A stretch of DNA of 64,000 nucleotides from Bolinopsis microptera (lineage: Eukaryota > Ctenophora > Tentaculata > Lobata > Bolinopsidae). Every line of letters begins with the position of its first letter. The stretch's first letter is position 1. Under the pieces are notes generated by a model. The model had not been told where the DNA came from, ran no database searches, and saw nothing but the letters and a program-made list of their open reading frames with translations. The position numbers and the translations under genes are program-made. Positions 23,604 to 36,600 of the stretch are shown here, in pieces. Location: assembly GCF_026151205.1 (NCBI RefSeq), contig NC_087080.1, positions 1,544,879 through 1,608,878 of the forward strand. Direction: 5' to 3'.

Positions 23604-24615
23604 GACTAGTGGTTGCCAGTGTTTACTAGTGGTTAATAGTGGTTGCTAGTGGTTGCTAGTGGTTACTAGTGGTTACTAGTGGTTACTAGTGGTTGCTAGT
23701 GGTTATTATTGGTTGCTATAAGTGGTTATTATTGGTTGCTAGTGGTTATTATTGGTTGCTATAAGTGGTTATTATTGGTTGCTAGTGGTTGCTAGTGGTT
23801 GCTAGTGGTTACTAGTGGTTGCTAGTGGTCATTAGTGGTTGCTAGTAGTTGCTAGTGGTTACTAGTGGTTGCTAGTGGTTGCTAGTGGTTATTATTGGTT
23901 GCTAGTGGTTATTATTGGTTGCTAGTGGTTATTATTGGTTGCTATAAGTGGTTATTATTGGTTGCTAGTGGTTGCTAGTGGTTGCTAGTGGTTACTAGTG
24001 GTTGCTAGTGGTTGCTAGTGGTTACTAGTGGTTGCTAGTGGTTGCTAGTGGTTATTATTGGTTGCTATAAGTGGTTATTATTGGTTGCTAGTGGTTATTA
24101 TTGGTTGCTAATGGTTATTATTGGTTATTAGTGGTTACTAGTGGTTGCTAGTGGTTGCTAGTGGTTGCTAGTAGTTGCTAGTGGTTACTAGTGGTTGCCA
24201 GTTGTTACTAGTGGTTGCTAGTGGTTACTAGTGGTTGCTAGTGGTCATTAGTGGTTGTTAGTAGTTGCTAGTGGTTACTAGTGGTTGCTAGTTGTTACTA
24301 GTGGTTACTAGTGGTTGCTAGTGGTTACTGGTGGTTGCTAGTTGTTACTAGTGGTTACTAGTGGTTACTAGTGGTTATTAGTGGTTACTAGTGGTTGCTA
24401 GTGGTTACTAGTGGTTGCTAGTAGTTGCTAGTGGTTATTAGTGGTTGCTAGTGGTTACTAGTGGTTGCTAGTGGTCATTAGTGGTTCCTAGTGGTTACTA
24501 GTGGTTATTAGTGGTTACTAGTAGTTGCTAGTGGTTACTAGTGGTTGCTAGTGGTTGCTAGTGGTTATTGGTGGTTGCTAGTGGTTACTACTTACTAGTG
24601 GTTACTAGTGGTTAC
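23604..24615. repeat. 10 bp satellite (TAGTGGTTGC/TAGTGGTTAC)n
   Basis: About 100 units with interspersed variants (TTATTGGTTG, TATAAG, TCATTAG). It abuts the last exon of the GPCR gene: on the minus strand the coding GCG AAG runs straight into GTAACCACTAG, the first unit. It is thus the 3' flank of that gene, or a downstream intron if GTAACC acts as a donor. Confidence 0.95.
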
Positions 24616-27600
24616 CTTCGCAAGAACTCGTTTATCATCCACGGCGTCCTTTCCAAGCACAAGATACCGGAAATACTGATTGTAGTTATGATCCACCCTG
24701 GAAAAACAAATGTTACATTTTCAGAGGGAAACCCTACAGGAAAAAAATCTTGTTAACAATTCTGATAGTTCGCGTATAATTTCCAAACCACTTATTTTAA
24801 TTTATTATTTTGAGTTATAACTCTTCGTCCCTATTGGTTATGTTTCATAGTTTTGTTTTCGGTTCTTCTATCTCAAATATTGTTTAAGCGAGTTTGTGAT
24901 TGAGCAGGGTTGCAGTTTTGCACCGTTTCAAATTTTAACAGCGCCAGTGAAGGCCGGGTTTACACAAGTATCAAGTATGCTCATAATCTGAATATAATTG
25001 GCGATTAAGATCTCGGATGATAACAAGAACAGAAAAAAAGATTCACAGTATTTCTAGTTGAAACGCTAGGAACAAACCAGTACAGGATGAAGGGGGTGAG
25101 GAGGATAGAAACGAATAACAAACCAGTAAAGGAGGAAGGGGGTGAGGAGGATGGAAACGAATAACAACCCAGTAAAGGAGGAAGGGAGTGAGGAGGATAG
25201 AAACGAATAACAAACCAGTAAAGGAGGAAGGGGGTGAGGAGGATGGAAACGAATAATAAACCAGTAAAGGATGAAGGGGGTGAGGAGGATGGAAACGAAT
25301 AACAAACCAGTAAAGGATGAAGGGGGTGAGGAGGATGGAAACGAATAACAAACCAGTAAAGGATGAAGGGAGTGAGGAGGATGGAAACGAATAACAAACC
25401 AATAAAGGATGAAGGGGGTGAGGAGGATGGAAACAAATAACAAACCAGTAAAGGATGAAGGGGGTGAGGAGGATGGAAACGAATAACAAACCAGTAAAGG
25501 ATGAAGGGGGTGAGGAGGATGGAAACAAATAACAAACCAGTAAAGGATGAAGGGGGTGATGAGGATAGAAACGAATAACAAACCAGTAAAGGATGAAGGG
25601 GGTGAGGAGGATGGAAACAAATAACAAACCAGTAAAGGATGAAGGGGGTGAGGAGGATGGAAACGAATAACAAACCAGTAAAGGATGAAGGGGGTGAGGA
25701 GGATGGAAACGAATAACAAACCAGTAAAGGATGAAGGGGGTGAGGAGGATGGAAACGAATAACAAACCAGTTAAGGATGAAGGGGGTGAGGAGGATGGAA
25801 ACGAATAACAAACCAGTAAAGGATGAAGGGGGTGAGGAGGATGGAAACGAATAACAAACCAGTAAATGATGAAGGGGGTGAGGAGGATGGAAACGATTAA
25901 CAAACCAGTAAAGGATGAAGGGGGTGAGGAGGATAGAAACGAATAACAAACCAGTAAAGGATGAAGGGGGTGAGGAGGATTGAAACAAATAACAAACCAG
26001 TAAAGGATGAAGGAGGTGAGGAGGATGGAAACGAATAATAGACCAGTAAAGGATGAAGGAGGTGAGGAGGATGGAAACGAATAACAAACCAGTAAAGGAT
26101 GAAGGGGGTGAGGAGGATGGAAACGAATAACAAACCAGTAAAGGATGGAGGGGGTGAGGAGGATGGAAACGAATAACAAACCAGTAAAGGATGAAGGGGG
26201 TGGGGAGGATAGAAACGAATAACAACCCAGTAAAGGATGAAGGGGGTGAGGAGGATAGAAACGAATAACAAACCAGTAAAGGATGAAGGGGGTGAGGAGG
26301 ATGGAAACGAATAACAAACCAGTAAAGGATGAAGGGGGTGAGGAGGATGGAAACGAATAACAAACCAGTAAAGGATGAAGGGAGTGAGGAGGATGGAAAC
26401 GAATAACAAACCAATAAAGGATGAAGGGGGTGGGGAGGATGGAAACGAATAACAACCCAGTAAAGGATGAAGGGGGTGAGGAGGATGGAAACAAATAACA
26501 AACCAGTAAAGGATGAAGGGGGTGAGGAGGATGGAAACAAATAACAAACCAGTAAAGGATGAAGGGGGTGAGGAGGATGGAAACGAATAACAAACCAGTA
26601 AAGGATGAAGGGGGTGAGGAGGATGGAAACGAATAACAAACCAGTAAAGGATGAAGGGGGTGAGGAGGATGGAAACGAATAACAAACCAGTAAAGGATGA
26701 AGGGGGCGAGGAGGTTGGAAACGAATAACAAACCAGTAAAGGATGAAGGGGGTGAGGAGGATGGAAACAAATAACAAACCAGTAAAGGATGAAGGGGGTG
26801 AGGAGGATGGAAACGAATAACAAACCAGTAAAGGATGAAGGGGGTGAGGAGGATGGAAACGAATAACAAACCAGTAAAGGATGAAGGGGGTGAGGAGGAT
26901 GGAAACGAATAACAAACCAGTAAAGGATGAAGGGGGTGAGGAGGATGGAAACGAATAACAAACCAGTAAAGGATGAAGGGGGCGAGGAGGTTGGGAACGA
27001 ATAACAAACCAGTAAAGGATGAAGGGGGTGAGGAGGATGGAAACGAATAACAAACCAGTAAAGGATGAAGGGGGTGAGGAGGATGGAAACGAATAACAAA
27101 CCAGTAAAGGATGAAGGGGGTGAGGAGGATGGAAACGAATAACAAACCAGTAAAGGATGAAGGGGGTGAGGAGGATGGAAACGAATAACAAACCAGTATA
27201 GGATGAAGGGAGTGAGGAGGATGGACCCGTAGTACCAGCAGAGTTGGAACATGTTGACTTTAGTGGACATGTCCGCATACTCAACACCAGGTAACATACA
27301 CAACAGAGAGATTAGTATGTAGGGCAGCAGTCCTGAAGAAGGTTACTATGGTTACTATTGGTAACTAGTGGTTACTAGTGGTTACTAGTAATGAGTAAGT
27401 TACTCTGGACAGTGGGTTAAAATCAATATGCAATCATTTGCATTCTACCAACATTTCACTTCGGTTAGCCCCTTACCTAGGATAGCCCTTACCTAGGATA
27501 GCCCTTACCTAGGATAGCCCCGAGACAGAGCCAACATGATACAGTCTGAGGTGGTGCTGTTGCCTCGTTTGGTAGCTGAACTAACCTACGCCTGGTGAAT

Positions 27601-30600
27601 ATTAGAGTTGTTGGCCATTTTGATGAAGTTGAACGGCTCAATAGTATTTACAACAAAACAAGGAGACTAAATTAAACGGTAATTAATTTTGCACAGAATA
27701 GATTTTTTTCCTCTAACCAGACCCCTCGCGCATTGCAGTAGCGCGCGCCCGCCGAATAGAATTTTCTGGAACGTCACAATAATTAAACAATGTTCTGGAA
27801 AACATGAGCAGATTTTTGTATACGATTGGATAGATACGTAATTGGCTTTATTGTCCTCTGTACTACTTTATCGGACGTTATTTGACCGGACATTGTGTGA
27901 ACAGACATAGTTTTAAGCGAACATTAAAATGAACGCTAGCGCCTCTAACCTTGAATTAATGTCCGTTCAAATAAAATCTGATAAGTTAGCTGCACGACTA
28001 CGATGTACACAAAAATTTTGTTGCGAAATGATCGATTGAAACCTCGTTTAACAGTCCATTTGCGCGCGCAAGTTTAAGTGTACATTGTCAGCAGTGAGTG
28101 TAAGTAAGAGTTTCTCAATTACAAGACACTAACTTTCTGAAGAGAACAATAGAGCTGCACGTGGTGATAACAATTACAAGACACTAACTTTCTGAAGAGA
28201 ACAATAGAGCTGCACGTGGTGATAACAAGACACTAACTTTCTGAAGAGAACGATAGAGCTGCACGTGGTGATAACAATTACAAGACACTAACTTTCTGAA
28301 GAGAACGATAGAGCTGCACGTGGTGATAACAATTACAAGCTACACTAACTTTCTGAAGAGAACGATAGAGCTGCACGTGGTGATAACAATGACAAGACAC
28401 TAACTTTCTGAAGAGAACGATAGAGCTGCACGTGGTGATAACAAGACACTAACTTTCTGAAGAGAACGATAGAGCTGCACGTGGTGATAACAATTACAAG
28501 ACACTAACTTTCTGAAGAGAACGATAGAGCTGCACGTGGTGATAACAAGACACTAACTTTCTGAAGAGAACGATAGAGCTGCACGTGGTGATAACAATTA
28601 CAAGCTACACTAACTTTCTGAAGAGAACAATAGAGCTGCACGTGGTGATAACAATTACAAGACACTAACTTTCTGAAGAGAACGATAGAGCTGCACGTGG
28701 TGATAACAATTACAAGCTACACTAACTTTCTGAAGAGAACGATAGAGCTGCACGTGGTGATAACAATTACAAGACACTAACTTTCTGAAGAGAACGATAG
28801 AGCTGCACGTGGTGATAACAATTACAAGACACTAACTTTCTGAAGAGAACGATAGAGCTGCACGTGGTGATAACAATTACAAGACACTAACTTTCTGAAG
28901 AGAACAATAGAGCTGCACGTGGTGATAGCAATTACAAGACACTAACTTTCTGAAGAGAACGATAGAGCTGCACGTGGTAATAACAATTACAAGACACTAA
29001 CTTTCTGAAGAGAACAATAGAGCTGCACGTGGTGATAACAAATACAAGCTACACTAACTTTCTGAAGAGAACAATAGAGCTGCACGTGGTGATAACAAGA
29101 CACTAACTTTCTGAAGAGAACGATAGAGCTGCACGTGGTGATAACAATTACAAGCTACACTAACTTTCTGAAGAGAACGATAGAGCTGCACGTGGTGATA
29201 ACAATTACAAGACACTAACTTTCTGAAGAGAACGATAGAGCTGCACGTGGTGATAACAATTACAAGCTACACTAACTTTCTGAAGAGAACGATAGAGCTG
29301 CACGTGGTGATAACAAGACACTAACTTTCTGAAGAGAACAATAGAGCTGCACGTGGTGATAACAATTATAAGACACTAACTTTCTGAAGAGAACGATAGA
29401 GCTGCACGTGGTGATAACAATTACAAGACACTAACTTTCTGAAGAGAACGATAGAGCTGCACGTGGTGATAACAATTACAAGACACTAACTTTCTGAAGA
29501 GAACAATAGAGCTGCACGTGGTGATAACAATTACAAGACACTAACTTTCTGAAGAGAACGATAGAGCTGCACGTGGTGATAACAATTACAAGACACTAAC
29601 TTTCTGAAGAGAACAATAGAGCTGCACGTGGTGATAACAATAACAAGACACTAACTTTCTGAAGAGAACAATAGAGCTGCACGTGGCGATAACAATTACA
29701 AGACACTAACTTTCTGAAGAGAACAATAGAGCTGCACGTGGTGATAACAATTACAAGCTACACTAACTTTCTGAAGAGAACGATAGAGCTGCACGTGGCG
29801 ATAACAATTACAAGACACTAACTTTCTGAAGAGAACAATAGAGCTGCACGTGGTGATAACAATTACAAGCTACACTAACTTTCTGAAGAGAACAATAGAG
29901 CTGCACGTGGTGATAACAATTACAAGACACTAACTTTCTGAAGAGAACAATAGAGCTGCACGTGGTGATAACAATTACAAGCTACACTAACTTTCTGAAG
30001 AGAACGATAGAGCTGCACGTGGTGATAACAATTACAAGACACTAACTTTCTGAAGAGAACGATAGAGCTGCACGTGGTGATAACAATTACAAGACACTAA
30101 CTTTCTGAAGAGAACAATAGAGCTGCACGTGGTGATAACAATTACAAGCTACACTAACTTTCTGAAGAGAACGATAGAGCTGCACGTGGTGATAACAATT
30201 ACAAGACACTAACTTTCTGAAGAGAACGATAGAGCTGCACGTGGTGATAACAATTACAAGCTACACTAACTTTCTGAAGAGAACGATAGAGCTGCACGTG
30301 GTGATAACAATTACAAGACACTAACTTTCTGAAGAGAACAATAGAGCTGCACGTGGTGATAACAATTACAAGACACTAACTTTCTGAAGAGAACGATAGA
30401 GCTGCACGTGGTGATAACAATTACAAGACACTAACTTTCTGAAGAGAACAATAGAGCTGCACGTGGTGATAACAATTACAAGACACTAACTTTCTGAAGA
30501 GAACGATAGAGCTGCACGTGGTGATAACAATTACAAGACACTAACTTTCTGAAGAGAACGATAGAGCTGCACGTGGTGATAACAATTACAAGACACTAAC

Positions 30601-33600
30601 TTTCTGAAGAGAACGATAGAGCTGCACGTGGTGATAACAATTACAAGACACTAACTTTCTGAAGAGAACGATAGAGCTGCACGTGGTGATAACAATTACA
30701 AGACACTAACTTTCTGAAGAGAACGATAGAGCTGCACGTGGTGATAACAATTACAAGACACTAACTTTCTGAAGAGAACGATAGAGCTGCACGTGGTGAT
30801 AACAATTACAAGACACTAACTTTCTGAAGAGAACGATAGAGCTGCACGTGGTGATAACAATTACAAGACACTAACTTTCTGAAGAGAACGATAGAGCTGC
30901 ACGTGGTGATAACAATTACAAGACACTAACTTTCTGAAGAGAACGATAGAGCTGCACGTGGTGATAACAATTACAAGACACTAACTTTCTGAAGAGAACG
31001 ATAGAGCTGCACGTGGTGATAACAATTACAAGACACTAACTTTCTGAAGAGAACGATAGAGCTGCACGTGGTGATAACAATTACAAGACACTAACTTTCT
31101 GAAGAGAACGATAGAGCTGCACGTGGTGATAACAATTACAAGACACTAACTTTCTGAAGAGAACGATAGAGCTGCACGTGGTGATAACAATTACAAGACA
31201 CTAACTTTCTGAAGAGAACGATAGAGCTGCACGTGGTGATAACAATTACAAGACACTAACTTTCTGAAGAGAACGATAGAGCTGCACGTGGTGATAACAA
31301 TTACAAGCTACACTAACTTTCTGAAGAGAACGATAGAGCTGCACGTGGTGATAACAATTACAAGACACTAACTTTCTGAAGAGAACGATAGAGCTGCACG
31401 TGGTGATAACAATTACAAGACACTAACTTTCTGAAGAGAACGATAGAGCTGCACGTGGTGATAACAATTACAAGACACTAACTTTCTGAAGAGAACGATA
31501 GAGCTGCACGTGGTGATAACAATTACAAGACACTAACTTTCTGAAGAGAACGATAGAGCTGCACGTGGTGATAACAATTACAAGACACTAACTTTCTGAA
31601 GAGAACGATAGAGCTGCACGTGGTGATAACAATTACAAGACACTAACTTTCTGAAGAGAACGATAGAGCTGCACGTGGTGATAACAATTACAAGACACTA
31701 ACTTTCTGAAGAGAACGATAGAGCTGCACGTGGTGATAACAATTACAAGACACTAACTTTCTGAAGAGAACGATAGAGCTGCACGTGGTGATAACAATTA
31801 CAAGACACTAACTTTCTGAAGAGAACGATAGAGCTGCACGTGGTGATAACAATTACAAGACACTAACTTTCTGAAGAGAACGATAGAGCTGCACGTGGTG
31901 ATAACAATTACAAGACACTAACTTTCTGAAGAGAACGATAGAGCTGCACGTGGTGATAACAATTACAAGACACTAACTTTCTGAAGAGAACGATAGAGCT
32001 GCACGTGGTGATAACAATTACAAGACACTAACTTTCTGAAGAGAACGATAGAGCTGCACGTGGTGATAACAATTACAAGACACTAACTTTCTGAAGAGAA
32101 CGATAGAGCTGCACGTGGTGATAACAATTACAAGACACTAACTTTCTGAAGAGAACGATAGAGCTGCACGTGGTGATAACAATTACAAGACACTAACTTT
32201 CTGAAGAGAACGATAGAGCTGCACGTGGTGATAACAATTACAAGACACTAACTTTCTGAAGAGAACGATAGAGCTGCACGTGGTGATAACAATTACAAGA
32301 CACTAACTTTCTGAAGAGAACGATAGAGCTGCACGTGGTGATAACAATTACAAGACACTAACTTTCTGAAGAGAACGATAGAGCTGCACGTGGTGATAAC
32401 AATTACAAGACACTAACTTTCTGAAGAGAACGATAGAGCTGCACGTGGTGATAACAATTACAAGACACTAACTTTCTGAAGAGAACGATAGAGCTGCACG
32501 TGGTGATAACAATTACAAGACACTAACTTTCTGAAGAGAACGATAGAGCTGCACGTGGTGATAACAATTACAAGACACTAACTTTCTGAAGAGAACGATA
32601 GAGCTGCACGTGGTGATAACAATTACAAGACACTAACTTTCTGAAGAGAACGATAGAGCTGCACGTGGTGATAACAATTACAAGACACTAACTTTCTGAA
32701 GAGAACAATAGAGCTGCACGTGGTGATAACAATTACAAGACACTAACTTTCTGAAGAGAACGATAGAGCTGCACGTGGTGATAACAATTACAAGCTACAC
32801 TAACTTTCTGAAGAGAACGATAGAGCTGCACGTGGTGATAACAATTACAAGACACTAACTTTCTGAAGAGAACGATAGAGCTGCACGTGGTGATAACAAT
32901 TACAAGACACTAACTTTCTGAAGAGAACGATAGAGCTGCACGTGGTGATAACAATTACAAGACACTAACTTTCTGAAGAGAACGATAGAGCTGCACGTGG
33001 TGATAACAATTACAAGACACTAACTTTCTGAAGAGAACGATAGAGCTGCACGTAGTGATAACCACCAGGAACCCCTGCACGATGAGATTGGAGAAGAGGA
33101 TTAGAGAGGGTCTGTAGTTGGTGTCCGTTGTGGTGTGTATTGCACATCCTCCGTATCCGGACCTGCATGTTTTGCGGAGTATTTAGAATCTTACCGACCA
33201 TTACAGCGTTATATTATGCAATATAATCAGCATTAAGACTTAAAACTAACACAAACTCATGTTGCAATGACTCACGTATACTCGATGTGCATTCCGAAGC
33301 CTGATGCGATGGAGGTGATGAGGGGAATTAGTCCCAGACACCAGATAAATGCTAGCAGCAGGCCACTCTGTTAAAAGAAGTTACAATTATAGAATCCATT
33401 ACCATGGTAACCAACGTTACAATTATAGAATCCATTACCATGGTAACCAACGTGACAATTACGTTCACTAATTGAGTTGAAATTACGTAATTGAGATCAA
33501 TTTTACGAACCTGCTATTATAACCTACAATGAACATTAACAACCTGACGTTATATTACAAAGTAAAATAACCACTAGTAACCACTAGTAACCACTAGTAA

Positions 33601-36600
33601 CCACTAGTAACCACTAGTAACCACTAGTAACCACTATTAACCACTAGTTACCACTAGTAACCACTAGTAACCACTAGTAACCACTAGTTACCACTAGTAA
33701 CCACTAGTAACCACTAGGTACCACTAGTTACCACTAGTTACCACTAGTAACCACTAGTAACCACTAGTAACCACTAGTAACCACTAGTAACCACTAGTAA
33801 CCACTAGTTACCACTAGTTACCACTAGTTACCACTAGTTACCACTAGTTACCACTAGTAACTACTAGTAACCACTAGGTACCACTAGTAACCACTAGTAA
33901 CCACTAGTTACCTCTAGTAACCACTAGTTACCACTAGTTACCACTAGTAACTCACCCTGACAATACCAGCAGTGTTCCTACTGGGCATGTTGCAGAATAC
34001 TGGATAAAGGGACAAGACCAGAAAGGTAATAGTCCGGGTCAGGGTCAGGTACTCTTCTGCGAGAGGGAAGAAGCCACACCCTGACCAGCCAAACACCCAT
34101 CTGCAAGTACGTCACGGTTTAATGGGTGGGGTTACGGGTGAGATGTAAAGTAATTAAGGTTTACATCTTTTATATAGAATCATAATATTATGTCAATCAA
34201 GTCAAATGTCCGGAAAGTCTTAAATCAGCAAATATTAGTTGCTAATTGATTAATAATTAATAATCCACTAAACCTGTCTGCAGCCACAGTAATTCCACGA
34301 GGAAAGACGATGAGGACGAGAAATAGGAGGTCAACCATAGTTAAGTTCAGAATCAGAGCTGCCCCGAATCTAGTAAAAGTTGGGGTCGTTACTTTAACCC
34401 ATTAGAATCAGAGCTGCCCCGAATCTATTAAAAGTTGGGGTCGTTACTTTAACCCATTAGAATCAGAGCTGCCCCGAATCTAGTAAAAGTTGGGGTCGTT
34501 ACTTTAACCCATTAGAATCAGAGCTGCCCCGAATCTAGTAAAAGTTGGGGTCGTTACTTTAACCCATTAGAATCAGAGCTGCCCCGAATCTAGTAAAAGT
34601 TGGGGTCGTTACTTAAACCCATTAGAATCAGAGCTGCCCCGAATCTAGTAAAAGTTGGGGTCGTTACTTTAACCCATTAGAATCAGAGCTGCCCCGAATC
34701 TAGTAAAAGTTGGGGTCGTTACTTTAACCCATTAGAATCAGAGCTGCCCCGAATCTAGTAAAAGTTGGGGTCGTTACTTTAACCCATTAGAATCAGAGCT
34801 GCCCCGAATCTAGTAAAAGTTGGGGTCGTTACTTTAACCCATTAGAATCAGAGCTGCCCCGAATCTAGTAAAAGTTGGGGTCGTTACTTTAACCCATTAG
34901 AATCAGAGCTGCCTCGAATCTAGTAAGAGTTGGGGTCGTTACTTTAACCCATTAGAATCAGAGCTGCCCCGAATCTAGTAAAAGTTGGGGTCGTTACTTT
35001 AACCCATTAGAATCAGAGCTGCCCCGAATCTAGTAAAAGTTGGGGTCGTTACTTTAACCCATTAGAATCAGAGCTGCCCCGAATCTAGTAAAAGTTGGGG
35101 TCGTTACTTTAACCCATTAGAATCAGAGCTGCCTCGAATCTAGTAAGAGTTGGGGTCGTTACTTTAACCCAATATAATCAGAGCTGCCCCGAATCTAGTA
35201 AAAGTTGGGGTCGTTACTTTAACCCATTAGAATCAGAGCTGCCCCGAATCTAGTAAAAGTTGGGGTCGTTACTTTAACCCAATATAATCAGAGCTGCCTC
35301 GAATCTAGTAAGAGTTGGGGTCGTTACTTTAACCCATTAGAATCAGAGCTGCCCCGAATCTAGTAAGAGTTGGGGTCGTTATTTTAACCCATTAGAATCA
35401 GAGCTGCCCCGAATCTAGTAAAAGTTGGGGTCGTTACTTTAACCCATTAGAATCAGAGCTGCCCCGAATCTAGTAAAAGTTGGGGTCGTTACTTTAACCC
35501 ATTAGAATCAGAGCTGCCCCGAATCTAGTAAAAGTTGGGGTCGTTACTTTAACCCATTAAAATCAGAGCTGCCCCGAATCTAGTAAAAGTTGGCGTCGTT
35601 ACTTTAACCCAATAGGGACGACGAATTTGTCGATTTTGATTCCATTTAACACACTAGGTCACCTCACAGCAACTACTACTGCTACTTTGTCGGAACTAAG
35701 TCCGATCTACGACAGATAACCCCCTCCATATATCCCTGTCCCGCATCAGGGTTAACAGTTCCTCTTTATAGTTTGTCCCAACTTCCTTCAGTAACATGGT
35801 CGGCCTTGCTATGTAGGGCACCCTCTGATTTTTCTTTTCTACCCCTTATCTCCTTAACTGTGCTCTCGATCCAGGAGCTTAAGTAGATGAAATCATTCAC
35901 ATTTTCTATGGTTTTCCCAGATTGACTTTGAAGGTCACTAGATTGATCCTCCATATTCAATGTCATAACCTTAGTGTTGCCTTGATCGTTTATGTGTAGC
36001 CCCACAATTGCCAATTTTTTGGTCCTAGTGGGTCTCTAATGACCCATTTAACCAATTTTTCGCAGTTTATGGTGATAATCACTCGCTTTTGAGGCGATTT
36101 TGCACTTTTTATGTCATTTTGTAGACCGAATTCAAAAATCTACATGCACATATTATGTAAAAATACAAGTAAGCCGAGTGGGAGACATGGTATCGGCCAT
36201 ATGTTTTATCTTATGCAACAGTTTTTATTTTATCCTAACGTCTTCGTTTCAGAAGTGATAGCCGAAAAACGTGATGGGCCGTATGCGACCGCAGTTGGCA
36301 AACAGCGTCTAGCTCTGTTTGTGAACATCTGATTATCACGGGCTTTTCATAAGCCTTTTTTCGCATAGCACCCATGGCCTTCACGAAGTTTTAATGGCCC
36401 AATAAAGGCCAAATGTTTATTGGAATAATTTCCAATTATCTCGACTATTTAACTTAATTATCTAATTGTTACTCACTCATTAGGCCCATATTCCGAAGTG
36501 AATAATGTAGCCCACTAGTTTAACTAACTTGTTGCTATGGTAACACACTAGTTTAACTAACTTGTTACTATAGTAATACACTAGTTTAAATAACTTGTTG

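Noticed and set aside
25005-27303. Minus-strand frames of 217-760 codons, apparently proline- and leucine-rich membrane proteins
   Set aside because: Products of the 46 bp array. Only the segment 27194-27332 is a real exon, as shown by splice phase and the TM6-TM7 match.
28115-33058. CRISPR-like regular array
   Set aside because: Units are directly adjacent with no unique spacers, in an intron of an animal gene; it is a minisatellite.
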